A stretch of DNA of 64,000 bases from Prorocentrum cordatum (GCA_963575745.1 CAUYUJ010020560.1:30001-94000), one strand, 5' to 3'. Positions 9,555-19,445 are shown, counted from the stretch's first letter. Made by a program: numbers and translations. Notes: a model not told the origin generated them from the letters alone.

Positions 9555-11390
9555 TCACGGTCGGGCCGCCACGGCGCGCCACGCGGCGGCGCACCCTGCG
9601 GTCCTCCTGGGCGCCGCCTGCAGGGCCGGCCGCGGCGGCGAGCTGCGCCGCTCCTGCGCGTGCTCAGGCACTGGACCCTGCGAGCGCAATGCTGGGATGC
9701 CCCCTCCGTTCACTCTGTGTCTGGCAGCCCGTGACACCTCCTGCCTCTTGCCTCCAGGGTGGAGTCCTCGTCGCCACAGGCTGCGCTGGTTCCTGCCGCC
9801 CTCGTCGGTCTTGTCGCCTGGGCACCGCTCTTTGAGGCGAGGCCTGACCCCCGAGCGGCCGCCCAGCGTCGTGTAGGCGCCGCACTTGGAGCATGCCACG
9901 AGCTCCTGGGTGTCCTCCCCTTCTCCAGCGCAGGCATAGGACAAGGCATGTCCCAGTGCGCTGAAGGCAACTGCACTGGCCGAGAGGGCTGCCGAGCTGC
10001 TGCCTGTCGAGCGGGCGCTCTCCAGGCGTGGCCGCTCGGCCTTCGGCTCCTCGCCCGTGGTATCCTCCGCTGCCTGGGACTCCTCCTCGGCGTCGGCGCA
10101 GCGTACGTGGCGCCGCTCAGCCGCAGGAGGGAGCTCTTCGCGATCCCTGGCCTCGATGCCTTGCCCGACGATGGCGGCCCACCAGGCCCCGCGCCCGAGC
10201 TCCTGCATGATCTCCGCCAGCGCATGGTGCACGCCAAACGCCCACCTGTTCACTGCATGCGTCTGGACGCCCATCTCGGCGAGGCGGTCGGCGTGCTCGA
10301 CGCCGTGCCTCTGGGCCTCCGTCAGGAGCCCGCCGAGCACTGCCTGCCTCAGCCAGGGGCCTTGCACCTTGTTCACCTCGAACGCACCTGGCTCGAAGGC
10401 TGCCAGGATCCCGCGCCAAAGGTGGGCGTTCGCCCTGCTGGGCGCGGCGGCGTCCGCGCGCCCTCTCCGCAGGCAGGACTCTGCGGAGCTGCAGTCGATG
10501 TTGACTTCCTCCACTGCAGGCCCCTCCAAGGTCGCGAGCATCCAGGCAGCAAGGTCCTCGCCGTCCTTGGCCGTCTGCTGCGGGCAGCGGTAGCACCAGA
10601 CGGTGCCGTAGAGCCCTGTCCCCAGGTTGCCGTCGTCGTCACACTGCGCTATGGCCCAGCCCTCACAGCGCACGGCTCCGGACTGGGACAGCTTGCCGTC
10701 GAACTTATCGACGGCTGGCCTGCAAGCCCATCGCACCCACATGGCGTCGGTGTGGTGACTCTGCGGTGGCTCTGGCGCGGGCAGCCAGCAGCGGCCGAAG
10801 TCGTCGCCTGCGTGGTCACCTAGGGCCCGCGCACGTTCCGCACACTGCTTCAGCCGTGCCGACACTCTGCCGCGCCGCTGGGCCTCCAGCACATCAAGGA
10901 GCCTGGCCTGCCTCCAGTGCGCGTTGGAGATGTAGGCCCCGAGGGCGTTCTGCTCCCTCACTCTGGGCCTGCCGTCTGGCCTGAGCAGGCATCCGATGGC
11001 GTCCCATTGCAGTGGTCGCTGCAGGCAGGTGCCGCGGCTGAGCTTCCGCATCTCGTGACGAACGGATGCACGCCAAGCGCCAAGGTGCATGAGGTCTAGC
11101 TCGACGCCAGGGTCCGTGACCTTGCGCCGCTCGGACTTGAAGCGCCAGCCGATCCGCGCACGGGTCGGCACCACCGCGCCGAAGGGGGAGGTACAGTGCT
11201 TCCATGGCGTGCCAACACTTGCACGCCTGGTCGCCGCCGCCTCCAGCCCCCGCTTCATCAGCCTGTGCAGCAGCATGCCTGTCTGCATCAGGCCCGCCAT
11301 TATCAGGACTGCGTGGCCTGCCGTGAGGGCAGCAGGATCTTGGGCTTGCCTCCTCCTGAGCTCGGCACCGCGCATGCACAGCACTCGCCC
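9555..11390 (-). pseudogene. ORF2 3' part: post-RT region, RNase H domain, C-terminal Cys motif
   Basis: The minus-strand frame is open from 11,624 to the stop at 9,555, but convincing element protein begins only near 11,390. Residue numbers below count from 11,624. Residues about 295-455 look like an RNase H domain. The expected acidic residues appear in order: D309 in KFDG, E356 in KDGED, D377 in VNIDCSS and D446 in EHADRLAEMG. Upstream, residues 101-250 (for example VTDPGVELDLMHL) resemble the connector that follows RT in LINE-like proteins. Residues 574-603 carry C578, C581 and C601 (ELVACSKCGAYTTL), a Cys motif near the C terminus. RNase H would remove RNA from the cDNA hybrid during retroposition. 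The frame differs from that of the endonuclease part, so the two are separated by a frameshift or deletion. This piece alone could still fold, but no RT partner remains. Confidence 0.8.
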
Positions 11391-11469
11391 CGCGCCCATG
11401 GGGGGCGCCCCTGCGCTGCGGCAGGCTGCAAGCCTCCATCTGCGTAGCTTGCCGTCCGCGTTGCCCGTG

Positions 11470-12370
11470 CCTGTGCGACTGCACGCCATGCTGGCCGTGG
11501 GCCCCGCCATGTGGATCGGGTCCAGCCTGCGCACTCGGCGAGGCGCGCCTGCAGCTCGGACTCGGCCCTCATGTACTCCTCCCCTCGCGTCGGCGGCGTC
11601 CGCGTCGAGGTTCCTGGTCTGCATGGTCTTGCGTAAGGTCCAGCCATGCAGCTACCAGCGCGCCGCGATCTGGCGCCCAAGGCCGGGGCTCGAGGCGAGG
11701 GAGGCCGTCTTGGCAGAGCCGAGGGGCAGGTGCTGCACACGGAGGCGGCGCCGAGCCGCGCGGCCACCAGCTGCTCCGCGCCCGCGGCCTGCAGCGCGAA
11801 GTCACCGACGACGTTGCGAGCGACAACCGGTGGCCAGGCGCCCGCTGGGACGGCGCGGAGGGCTGCCAGCGCAGGCAGCTTGGCCCCAGTGGAGGCACAC
11901 GCGCACCCCGCCCAACCTGTCACGTCGGTGCTGAAAGACGCGGCGGCCAGGCCCACGACGGAGATGAGCCGAGGCCTCTAGAAGAGCACCGTGTCGCCGA
12001 AAATGGCGTGGATGTCGGGTCCCAGGGCGCCCTGGAGGCACAGCGAGCACGCTCGCAGCGGCAGGCCTGAGGCAGCGGACACTGTGACTCCAATCGAGCA
12101 ATGCCTCGAGGCCGCTGCGCCGCCTGAGGTCGCCCGCGGGCCCTTCTTGTCCGTCGGCGCCGACGCGTGGAGGAACTCCGTATATCCCATGCGCCGCGCT
12201 GCCCCCCTGGCCTCCTCAAGGCGGCGCTGTGCCAGGTAGGGCTCCTGGAGCATCACAAGGTGCAGCGGGCCCCTGTTGCGGGAGTCCAAGGCCTTGATCG
12301 CCTCCAGGCCCCTCCTCCGAGCGTTGCCGTTGCACCCGAGCTTCCCCAGCCCGCTGCGAACATTCTGAGC
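11470..12370 (-). pseudogene. ORF2 5' part: decayed EEP-type endonuclease domain
   Basis: The translation opens near 12,364 with NVRSGLGKLGCNG, followed by HLVMLQEPYL (QE, metal-binding Glu at 12,244), a TSGG segment, and VVGDF with its Asp near 11,803. These are the typical early and middle motifs of the endonuclease/exonuclease/phosphatase domain that nicks target DNA in LINE retroposition. An in-frame TAG at 11,978-11,980 interrupts it, and the C-terminal SDH-like motif is not visible. A linker (EEYMRAESELQARLAECAGW) at about 11,584-11,525 continues in the same frame, after which the frame is lost. Its position directly behind ORF1 and ahead of RNase H is the normal order. It is inactive as read. 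Confidence 0.75.
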
Positions 12371-12381
12371 TGTCGACGCAG

Positions 12382-13670
12382 CTAGGCCTGGCGCCGGTCG
12401 AGGGGCCGCGCACTCCCGAGGTCGAGGGGCCGCTTGCCGCCGATGCGGGCAGCGTCGGTGCCGCCGCCCTCCTGCTGCCTAGGCTGAGCGCCTCTGGCGT
12501 GGCAACACGCACTACTGCCGTGGCCTCTCGCCTCCGCCGCGGCCCCCAGCTGCGCGGCCAGCAGTGCGAGCTGCAAGAGGGGCCAGGTCCTCAGCCTCGG
12601 CCGCCGGCTCCCGCTTGCAAGCCTGGGCGACCTTCGGCCACTCGCCGCGGGCGTCGCCGCGTCGTTCGGCCTGGCCACGCTCCGCGGCGCACTGCGGCTG
12701 CCAAGGCCTGCAGCCTCCTGCGTGGTCGTCGTCCTCGCTGCTGATCTCGTCCATTGGGCACGACTCCGCCCAGGGCACTCTCCTCGGGACGGCAGGGGCC
12801 TCGGCGAGCTGCGCACGCACCGCCTCCACCTGGGAGCGAATGGCCGCCCGCGCCACCTCGAAGTTGCTGGAGCCCCACGCCTCGGGCAGCTTGTCCAGCT
12901 GCATGAGCAGCCCTGGGGACCTGGCTGGCCCCTGCCCTCTCGGCCGCGCGCTGGTGCAGTTGCGCAGCGGCTTCCACTCGGGCCTCCTCTTCAAGGGCGT
13001 GGAGCGCACGGCTGGCCTCCTCCACCTCCGCGTCGAGCTGCTCCAGCTCCTCCTCGGCCTTCTGCAGCTGGGCCTCGACGAGGCCACGCGCCTCTTGCTT
13101 CTGCTCCAGGCTCTGGCGCGCTGCTCGGAGGCGCTTCTCCGCCTTGCTGATGGCGTTCGCCTCCTTATGGAGCATCGCCGACAGCGGCATGGAGGACGCC
13201 TTCTGCTCTGCTGCCGCCCGCTGGGCCTCTGCCAGCTCGGCGCGCTTGGCCTCCAACTGGCTGGCGACGACATCGGTGAAGCAGCAATCGGCCCCGTCGG
13301 GCGGTTCCGCCTGCAGCGCCTCCAGCTGCTCGACCGCGACTTGCAGCCTCTCGATCGCCGTGGCGCCGCTGCCGCTGGGCGCCCCACTGGCGCCCGGCGC
13401 CGAGGTCTGCGACTTGGAGGTTGCCGCACTCGTTGCAGCACTGCGGGCCTGCCGCTGGGCACGGCGCCCGCGCGGCTGATCCACCCAGCCGTCCTTATCC
13501 GCCTGGGGCTTGGTCTTGGCTGCTGCCGCTTCCCGCGCCCATGGCGGGGCCGCGTACCCACAGCCAAGGCATGTGGTGCGCCAGTCCCAGTTCCACCCAC
13601 CGCAGCTGCACATCCAGTACGTCCTGCTGCGCCTGCTGCCGCTGCCGCCACCCCGCGAGGAGCGCGCCAT
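12382..13670 (-). pseudogene. ORF1: RanBP2-type zinc finger and coiled-coil protein, frameshifted
   Basis: The chosen start is the ATG at 13,670, giving MARSSRGGGSG. Soon after, YWMCSCGGWNWDWRTTCLGC (13,619-13,560) has the W-x-C-x-C, N and C-x2-C pattern of a RanBP2-type zinc finger. From about 13,358 to 12,933 the translation is a strong coiled coil rich in Glu, Ala, Leu and Gln (for example KAEEELEQLDAEVEEA). The frame then shifts: LLMQLDKLPEAWGSSNFEVA from 12,910 lies in another frame, and a further shift near 12,590 leads to the terminal stop at 12,382. ORF1 proteins of LINEs bind the element RNA; a zinc finger plus coiled coil fits nucleic-acid binding and self-association. The reading stays close to ORF2, whose endonuclease part begins around 12,370. 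It cannot be translated intact as read. Confidence 0.75.
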
Positions 13671-13813
13671 GGCCCAGGCCACGCTGGCTGGCAGTTCGCG
13701 CCTCCGCGCCGCGAAAGCAGGGAGCACAACAAAGAATTGCACTGGCCCAATGCGAGGGGACCCTCGCGCTCGGAACGCCGCGGACGACTTGCGGTCGTCG
13801 GGTGCTCCATGGC

Positions 13814-13827
13814 CTTGACCAAAATCG
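13814..13827 (-). other. Decayed second spliced-leader relic
   Basis: Directly behind the outer leader the minus strand reads CGATTTTGGTCAAG. This matches the relic form CCATTTTGGCTCAAG with one substitution and one deletion. Such truncated relics are expected when an mRNA already carrying a leader is retroposed, transcribed and trans-spliced again, because the leader contains its own internal AG. Confidence 0.7.
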
Positions 13828-13848
13828 CTTGAGCCAAAATGGTTACGG
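13828..13848 (-). other. Dinoflagellate spliced-leader sequence (DinoSL), genomic relic
   Basis: The minus strand reads CCGTAACCATTTTGG then CTCAAG. The known leader differs only at one base (CCGTAG in place of CCGTAA). Its first nucleotides touch the target-site duplication at 13,849-13,861. The leader is normally added to mRNA by trans-splicing from a separate SL RNA, so finding it in genomic DNA at an element end marks reverse transcription of a mature mRNA. It is not an SL RNA gene: no GT splice donor follows the leader; instead a second relic does. Confidence 0.93.
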
Positions 13849-13861
13849 AATGTTCCTGCGT
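13849..13861. repeat. Target-site duplication, 5' side of the retroelement
   Basis: AATGTTCCTGCGT matches 9,358-9,370 with one C/T difference. The first A may instead be the variable first nucleotide of the leader, which would make the duplication 12 bp. The target was a TGTTCCTGTGTGTTCTGCC satellite. Confidence 0.85.
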
Positions 13862-14715
13862 GTTCTGCCGTGTTCCTGCGTGGTCTGCCGTGTTCCTGTG
13901 TGTACTGTCGTGCTCCTGTGCATTCTGCCGCGCGCTTGTGTGTTCTGCGATGCTCCTACTTGTTCTGCCATGCTCCTGCGTGTGCTGCCGTGCTCCTGTG
14001 TGTTTTGCCGTGTTCCCGTGTGTTCTGTCTGTTTTGCAATGTTCTTGCGTGTTCTGTCGTGCCCCTCTATGTTCGGCAAAATCAATTCCAAGAGCTAAAG
14101 AGCACGGCAAAAATAACTAGGAGTACGAACCTCAATCGCAAAGGGCCACGGCAAAACAAGACAAAACGCACGGCAGAATAGACCCCAAGACCGAAGGAAC
14201 ACGGCAAATGAGGCCCCAGGAGCGAAGGAGCATGATAGGAAAAAGAACCGGAGCACGACAGAATAGACCCCAAGAGCTGAGGAGCACGGCAGAATAGGCG
14301 CTAGGAAAGAAGGAACATTGCAAAACGCGACCAGTAACCAGGAGCATGGCAGAATAGACCGCAAGAGCTAAGGAGCACGGCAAGATAGATGCAAGAATAC
14401 GGCATAATACGCCCCAAGGAAGGAGTATGCAAGAAGAAGACAAGGAGCACGGCAGAATAAACCCCGAAATCGAAGGAGCACGGCAGAATATGCCCCAAGA
14501 GCTAAGGAGCACGGCAGAAAACGACCAGGAGCACGGCATCATAAGCCCCAAGAACAAAGGATTGTGACAGAAAATGGCCAGGAGCATGGCAGAATAGGCC
14601 CGAAGAGCGAAGGAGCACGGCACAAAAAAAACAAGGAGCATTTCAGGATAGACCCCAGGAACGAAAGAGCACGGCAGAATAGACGTCAAGAGCGAAGGAG
14701 CACGGCAGAACTGCT
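13862..14715. repeat. TCTGCCGTGCTCC array then inverted ~32-bp GGAGCACGGCAGA array
   Basis: At 13,862-14,075 the core runs in plus orientation; at 14,090-14,715 it is inverted with a drifting period near 32 bp. The organisation mirrors 8,085-9,275. Long minus-strand frames such as 14,132-14,689 arise from the repeat and are not genes. Confidence 0.85.
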
Positions 14716-15970
14716 CATTATCTGCCTTGCTCTTTTTTCGCCGGCCATGCTCCGCCCGATTGTTTTGAGGATGTATGCAGTGAGAGCGCGATTTTTAACA
14801 CGAGAGGTAGTAAACACGCCACTCCAAGATATCATTGTTGTCAACATGTCTCAGGCGAGACACCCGTTTTTGAACATCTGTCGAATTCGTGGCTTCCCAT
14901 GTTTAAGGGAGGTCTCAGGCGAAACGCTCATTTTTGATGAAATCGACGTTGTGAACATTTCATTTGTGTAAGGATGTCTCAGGCGAAATCGCCATTTTGG
15001 ATCGTCTCGAGGGCGCTCCTGGGGGTCAAATTTGGGCTTGTTTGGGGCCTTTGGGGGCCTTCTTGATACCTTACAAAACCGTGTTACAGTCCGATGTTGC
15101 ACACATTCATTGTTTCAGGATGTCCCTAGCGAAATCGTCATTTTTAGATGACTGGCTTAAACCATCTAGAAGCCTTTTCAGGAGCGATCCCCGGACGATG
15201 TTAAAACAGCAGTTTTCAAAACGATGGTGTTCGATTTGTTATTTGTTTGAAGATGCCCCTAGCGAAATCATTATTTTCAGCAACCTTAAGGGCGCTCTTG
15301 GAGCCATGTTGTGGCCTTCTTTTGCTTCCTGATGCCCTCCTAAAGTCATTACGATGCGATGTCGCACGCATCATTTTTTTGAGGATGTCCCTACCGAAAT
15401 CGACATGTTTTGAAGGCTGCCTTGGACCGTCTGGAAGCCTTTTCAGAAGCAAAATCAAAACTATGTAAGAACAACAGTTTTCAAGTAGATGCTGGTGTAT
15501 GTTTTCACTCTTTGAGGATGTCCCTAGCGAAATCGCTATTTTCGGAAGTCCCCCAATCGTTCTGACAGCCATCGTGACGTGCTTTTTGGCCTCTCAGTTC
15601 GTCATCTTGAGGTACTTCGAGAACGATATCAAGACGTCGTTGAGGACATCTCATTTTGTTGAGGATGTCCCTAGCGAAATGCAACTTTTCTGCCGTGCTC
15701 TTCGTTCTGGTCCGCCGTGCTGCCGCTCGTGTTTTGAGGATGTCCCGAGCGAAATCACAATTCTTAACATAAGAGTTAGTTGAAGACTTCAGTCGTCATT
15801 TTATTTGTCCGAGGATGTCCCAAGCGAAACACAAATTTTCACAGACGGCGAAATTTCGCATTCATCAACTTTTCGAAGATGTCTCGAGCGAAACGCTTGT
15901 TTTTGTTAAACGCGATGTCGCGAAGATCTCATTTGTGTGAGGATGTCTCACGCGAAATCGCCATCCCGAG
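14716..15970 (+). repeat. Irregular array of the KW motif (GAGGATGTCYCNAGCGAAA)
   Basis: About a dozen copies of a short motif lie 60-145 bp apart, for example AGGATGTCTCAGGCGAAATC at about 14,973 and GAGGATGTCCCTAGCGAAAT at 15,514 and 15,661. Each is usually followed by a T-rich block such as CATTTTT. The intervals have some resemblance to one another, suggesting an old ~130-bp tandem satellite. The same motif closes many modules further on, up to 29.2 kb. No coding potential is seen. Confidence 0.8.
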
Positions 15971-16490
15971 GAACCTGACCGGACAAGAACGGGAAGCGCA
16001 GTTTTTTATCCACCACGTGCGTCAGAGACCGTATTGGCGAGAACGTCAGAGAACATCCCTGTTGCGTTTCCTGGCTTCGGCGCCGTCTTGGAGGTATCTT
16101 GGACGCTCTTGGGGCTGTCGTAGCCTCTGGCCTCTCGGGGGCCTCTTGGGGGAGTCCCGGGGGGGGCCTTCGGGGGCTCTATGGGGCGATATGAAGCTCT
16201 CAGGGAACTCCTGGAGCCTTTTCGCGCGTTCTGGGGGACTTCTGGCCGCCTCTTTGGAGCCCCTGGGGGGCTTCTTGGGGGTCTCTTGGGGCGTTTTGGG
16301 CGCTCTGGCGGGCCTCTGGCCGCCCCTTGGGGGCCTCTTGGGGGTCTCTTGGGGCGCTCTGGGGGTCCTCTGGGGGGCCTTCGGGGGCTTTCTTGGGCCG
16401 TTTGGAGGCCCTCCGGGAGCGATTCCAAGATAATGCTGCTTCGGAGTCCCCTCCGGAGCCGATTTTTTGAGGACGTCCCGAGCGAAACGG
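15965..16490 (+). repeat. Segmental duplication S1, copy 1
   Basis: The block starts at CCTGACCGGACAAGAACGGG and ends at the KW-like GAGGACGTCCCGAGCGAAAC. It is nearly identical to 17,755-18,290, about 1,786 bp away. It includes a GGGGGCCTCTTGGG tract whose two open strands produce long false frames. Confidence 0.9.
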
Positions 16491-17340
16491 CCACACAGGA
16501 ACACGGCAGACCACACAGGAACACGGCAGACCACACAGGAACACGGCAGACCCCACAGGAGCACGGCAGACTACACACGAGCACGGCAGACCCCAAATGA
16601 ACACGGCAGACCACAGGAGCACGGCAGACCCCCACAGGAGCACGGCAGACCACACGCTCGCACAGCAGACTCCACAGGAGCACGGCAAACGCCAGGAGCA
16701 CGGCAGACCACACAGGAGCACGGCAGACCCCACATGAGCACGGCAAATCCCAAATGAGCACGGCAGACCACAAGAGCACGGCAGACCACACAGGAGCACG
16801 GCAGACTCCACAGGAGCACGGCAGACCACAAAGGAGCACGGCAGACCACACAGGAGCCCGGCAGACGCCACAGGAGCACGGCAGACGCCACAGGAGCACG
16901 GCGGAACCCACAGGAGCACGGCAGACCGCGCGCGGGTACAACATAAACGCGCCTTTTTGTTGTACCCCGAACGCCGCTGGCGTTTCCCCAACAGGAGCAC
17001 GGCAGATCTCACAGGCGCGCGGCAGACCCCAAATGAGCACGGCCGACCAAAAGAGCACGGCAGACCCCAAATGAGTACGGCAGACCCCAAAGGAGCACCG
17101 TAGACGCCTCAGGAGCACGGCTGACCACACAAGAGCACGGCAGACCACACAGGAGCGCGGCAAACCACAAAGGAGCAAGGCAGACCCCAAATGAGCACGG
17201 CAGTCCACACGTTCGCACTGCAGACCGCACAGGAGCACGGCAGACCGCACATGAGCACGGCAGACCAAGAAGGAGCACGGCAGACCACACAGGAGCACGG
17301 CAGACCACACAGGAGCCACGGCACAGAACCCACACAGGAC
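16491..17340 (-). repeat. R20 minisatellite array, inverted orientation
   Basis: The unit reads GGAGCACGGCAGACCACACA, 20 bp long, with scattered substitutions and 1-2-bp indels. Three units make 60 bp, so every frame on each strand gives a 20-residue peptide repeat, such as GARQTTQEHGRPHRSTADHT on the plus strand. This explains the long open frames. A non-repeat island interrupts the array at 16,928-16,993. Confidence 0.95.
16928..16993 (-). repeat. Conserved dual-hairpin island, copy 1 (inverted)
   Basis: The island contains GGGTACAAC and GTTGTACCC arms around a 14-nt centre, and AACGCC/GGCGTT arms around a 3-nt loop. Four other copies lie at 20,327, 23,273, 27,751 and 28,498, always inside R20 arrays. 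This copy is in opposite orientation, like the array around it. Confidence 0.85.
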
Positions 17341-17754
17341 ATTACTGCTTTATGGGAGGCCGGTTGCATAACTGATGACCCTCAGAAATGTTTCCACGAC
17401 GGGACGTTAGGACTCATTGTTTGTTTGACTGAGTTGTTCGGCCGTCGTGAGGGCACTCTTGGGTCATAGTCTTGCCGCTGCTCCTAGTATTGCGTCTGCC
17501 GTTGCTCCTCGTCTTGGTCATCCTTTCCGTCGTTTGAGGCGCATTCTGGGTATCCAGTTTGCTTTCATGTCAAGAAAACAAGCCGTTGCGTCCTCGTATT
17601 GGTCTGCCGCGGTCTGCGGTCGCCGGCTCCTGTGGGGTGAGCACGGCAGAACCACAGGAGCACGGCAGACCACCACAGGAGCACGGGCAGACCACAACCT
17701 CGATTTTTGGAGGATGTCTCGAGCGAAATGGCCATTTTGGGGAATCCGCCAACG
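17341..17754 (+). repeat. Mixed module: degenerate TTCGGCCGTCNTGAGGGCAC block, short R20 run, KW motif
   Basis: At 17,437 TTCGGCCGTCGTGAGGGCAC begins a diverged copy of the module found at 20,942, 23,909, 26,305 and 28,869. A short R20 run at 17,640-17,700 and a KW motif at 17,711 follow. No gene is seen. Confidence 0.65.
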
Positions 17755-18290
17755 AAAAACCTGACCGGACAAAAACGGGAAGCGCAGTTTTTTATCCACC
17801 ACGTGCGTCAGAGACCGTATTGGCGAGAACGTCAGAGAACATCCCTGTTGCGTTTCCTGGCTTCGGCGCCGTCTTGGAGGTATCTTGGACGCTCTTGGGG
17901 CTGTCGTAGCCTCTGGCCTCTCGGGGGCCTCTTGGGGGAGTCCCGGGGGGGGCCTTCGGGGGCTCTCTGGGGCGATATGAAGCTCTCAGGGAACTCCTGG
18001 AGCCTTTTCGCGCGTTCTGGGGGACTTCTGGCCGCCTCTTTGGAGCCCCTGGGGGGCTTCTTGGGGGTCTCTTGGGGCGTTTTGGGCGCTCTGGCGGGCC
18101 TCGGGCCGCCCCTTGGGGGCCTCTTGGGGGTCTCTTGGGGCGCTCTGGGGGTCCTCTGGGGGGCCTTCGGGGGCTTTCTTGGGCCGTTTGGAGGCCCTCC
18201 GGGAGCGATTCCAAGATAATGCTGCTTCGGAGTCCCCTCCGGAGCCGATTTTTTGAGGACGTCCCGAGCGAAACGGCCAATTTTCCGGAC
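17755..18290 (+). repeat. Segmental duplication S1, copy 2
   Basis: Nearly identical to 15,965-16,490, including the same GGGGGCCTCTTGGG tract and the same KW-like end. It is followed, as in copy 1, by an R20 array. Confidence 0.9.
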
Positions 18291-18422
18291 CACGGCAGAC
18301 CACACAGGAGCACGGCAGACCACACAGGACACGGCAGACCCCACGGGAGCACGGCAGACCACACAGGAGCACGGCAAACCACACAAGAGCACGGCAGACC
18401 ATACAGGAGCACGCCAGACCAT
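18291..18422 (-). repeat. Short R20 array, inverted orientation
   Basis: About six units of GGAGCACGGCAGACCACACA follow S1 copy 2, in the same orientation as the longer array behind S1 copy 1. Confidence 0.9.
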
Positions 18423-18428
18423 TTTGGG

Positions 18429-18945
18429 GAACCTGACCGGACAAGAACGGGAAGCGCCGTTTTTTATCCACCACGTGCGTCAGAGACCGTATTGGCGAGA
18501 ACGTCAGAGAAACCCATAAACGCAACTGAACAGACTAAATGGTGGCCTGCCGCGCTGGTCTGTCGAGGTAGTCTGCTGCCCTGGCCACATCATGGTGTCG
18601 ACAACGTGCTTTTCTCTCGGCCACGCGGGCCCCCACCCGTTGTCGCCCAGCCTACTTTTTCTGTTCCAGCCTGTCTTGTCTTTTGTTTGTCCGTCGTCGT
18701 CGTCGCGTGCCTTTCCTTTGTCGTGGTCGTCGTTTTCATTATAATCGTCCGCTGTTGCCGTTCTCGCTGTCGCCGTCGTTATCATTTTATGATTGCGGTC
18801 GTTTTCTGATTGTTTTTTTGTTGTTGGATTCCGTGTTCGGTTGGTTTTTGTGTTATGTTTGTGGTCGTTTTCTGTCATCGTTTTTTGTCGTAATTTTCGA
18901 GATCGTTATTGACGAAGACGACGACGACGATGACGACGTCGACGA
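18429..18945 (+). repeat. Segmental duplication S2, copy 1
   Basis: It begins like S1 with CCTGACCGGACAAGAACGGG but diverges after CGTCAGAGAAACCCATAAAC. It is nearly identical to 26,630-27,110 through TGGTCTGTCGAGGTAGTCTG and a T- and GTC-rich tail ending in GACGAAGACGACGACGA. The first ~120 bp also occur at 21,605-21,725. There is no domain-like translation. Confidence 0.85.
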
Positions 18946-19445
18946 TCTGCCGTGCTTCTGTGGCGTCTGCGGTGCTCCTGTGGTCTGCCGTGCTCCTTCT
19001 TGGTTTGCCGTGCTCCTGTGTGGTCTGCCGTGCTCCTGTGCGGTCTTCCGTGCTCCTGTGGTCTGCCGGGCTCCTTTGGGGTCTGCCGTGCTCCTGTGGA
19101 GTTTGCCGTGCGAACGTGTGGTCTGCCGTGCTCCTGTGTGGTCTGGCGTGCTCCTGTATGGTCTGCCGTGCTCTTGTGTGGTTTGCCGTGCTCCTGTGTG
19201 GTCTGCCGTGCTCCCGTGGGGTCTGCCGTGTCCTGTGTGGTCTGCCGTGCTCCTGTGTGGTCTGCCGTGCTCCTGTGTGGTCTGCCGTGCTCCTTCGTGG
19301 TCTGCCGTGCTCATGTGGGGTCTGCCGTGCTCCTGTGCGGTCTGCCGTGCGAACGTGTGGACTGCCGTGATCATTTGGGGTCTGCCTTGCTCCTTTGTGG
19401 TTTGCCGCGCTCCTGTGTGGTCTGCCGTGCTCCTGTGTGGTCAGC
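18946..19445 (+). repeat. R20 array, plus orientation
   Basis: About 25 units of TCTGCCGTGCTCCTGTGTGG. All three plus frames read as 20-residue repeats such as VCRAPVWSAVLLCGLPCSCV. Confidence 0.95.

Larger units (their letters stand above)
9371..13848 (-). mobile_element. Spliced-leader-tagged non-LTR retroelement lacking reverse transcriptase
   Basis: This is a 4,478-bp minus-strand element. It begins with a near-perfect dinoflagellate spliced leader, then a second decayed leader relic, a short 5' UTR, ORF1 (zinc finger and coiled coil), ORF2 remnants (EEP endonuclease, RNase H, Cys motif) and a non-poly(A) 3' end. The 12-13-bp flanking duplications show it was inserted as one unit. The order of domains matches LINE-type elements in which an endonuclease precedes RT and RNase H. 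No RT motif such as a Y/F-x-D-D box is found in any minus-strand frame between the endonuclease and RNase H parts. Frameshifts and an in-frame stop show that it is decayed. Boundaries, leader and domains are seen directly; loss of an ancestral RT segment is inferred. Confidence 0.9.

Noticed and set aside
9759-10823. 354-codon plus-strand frame
   Set aside because: It is the antisense shadow of the RNase H frame, which carries recognisable motifs.
13814-13848. SL RNA gene
   Set aside because: The leader is followed by a second relic and an ORF1 leader instead of a GT donor, an Sm site and a short intron, so this is a retroposed copy.
9371-13848. Retrovirus-like or LTR element
   Set aside because: No long terminal repeats, protease or integrase; the EEP endonuclease, the short target duplications and the 5' leader point to a non-LTR element.
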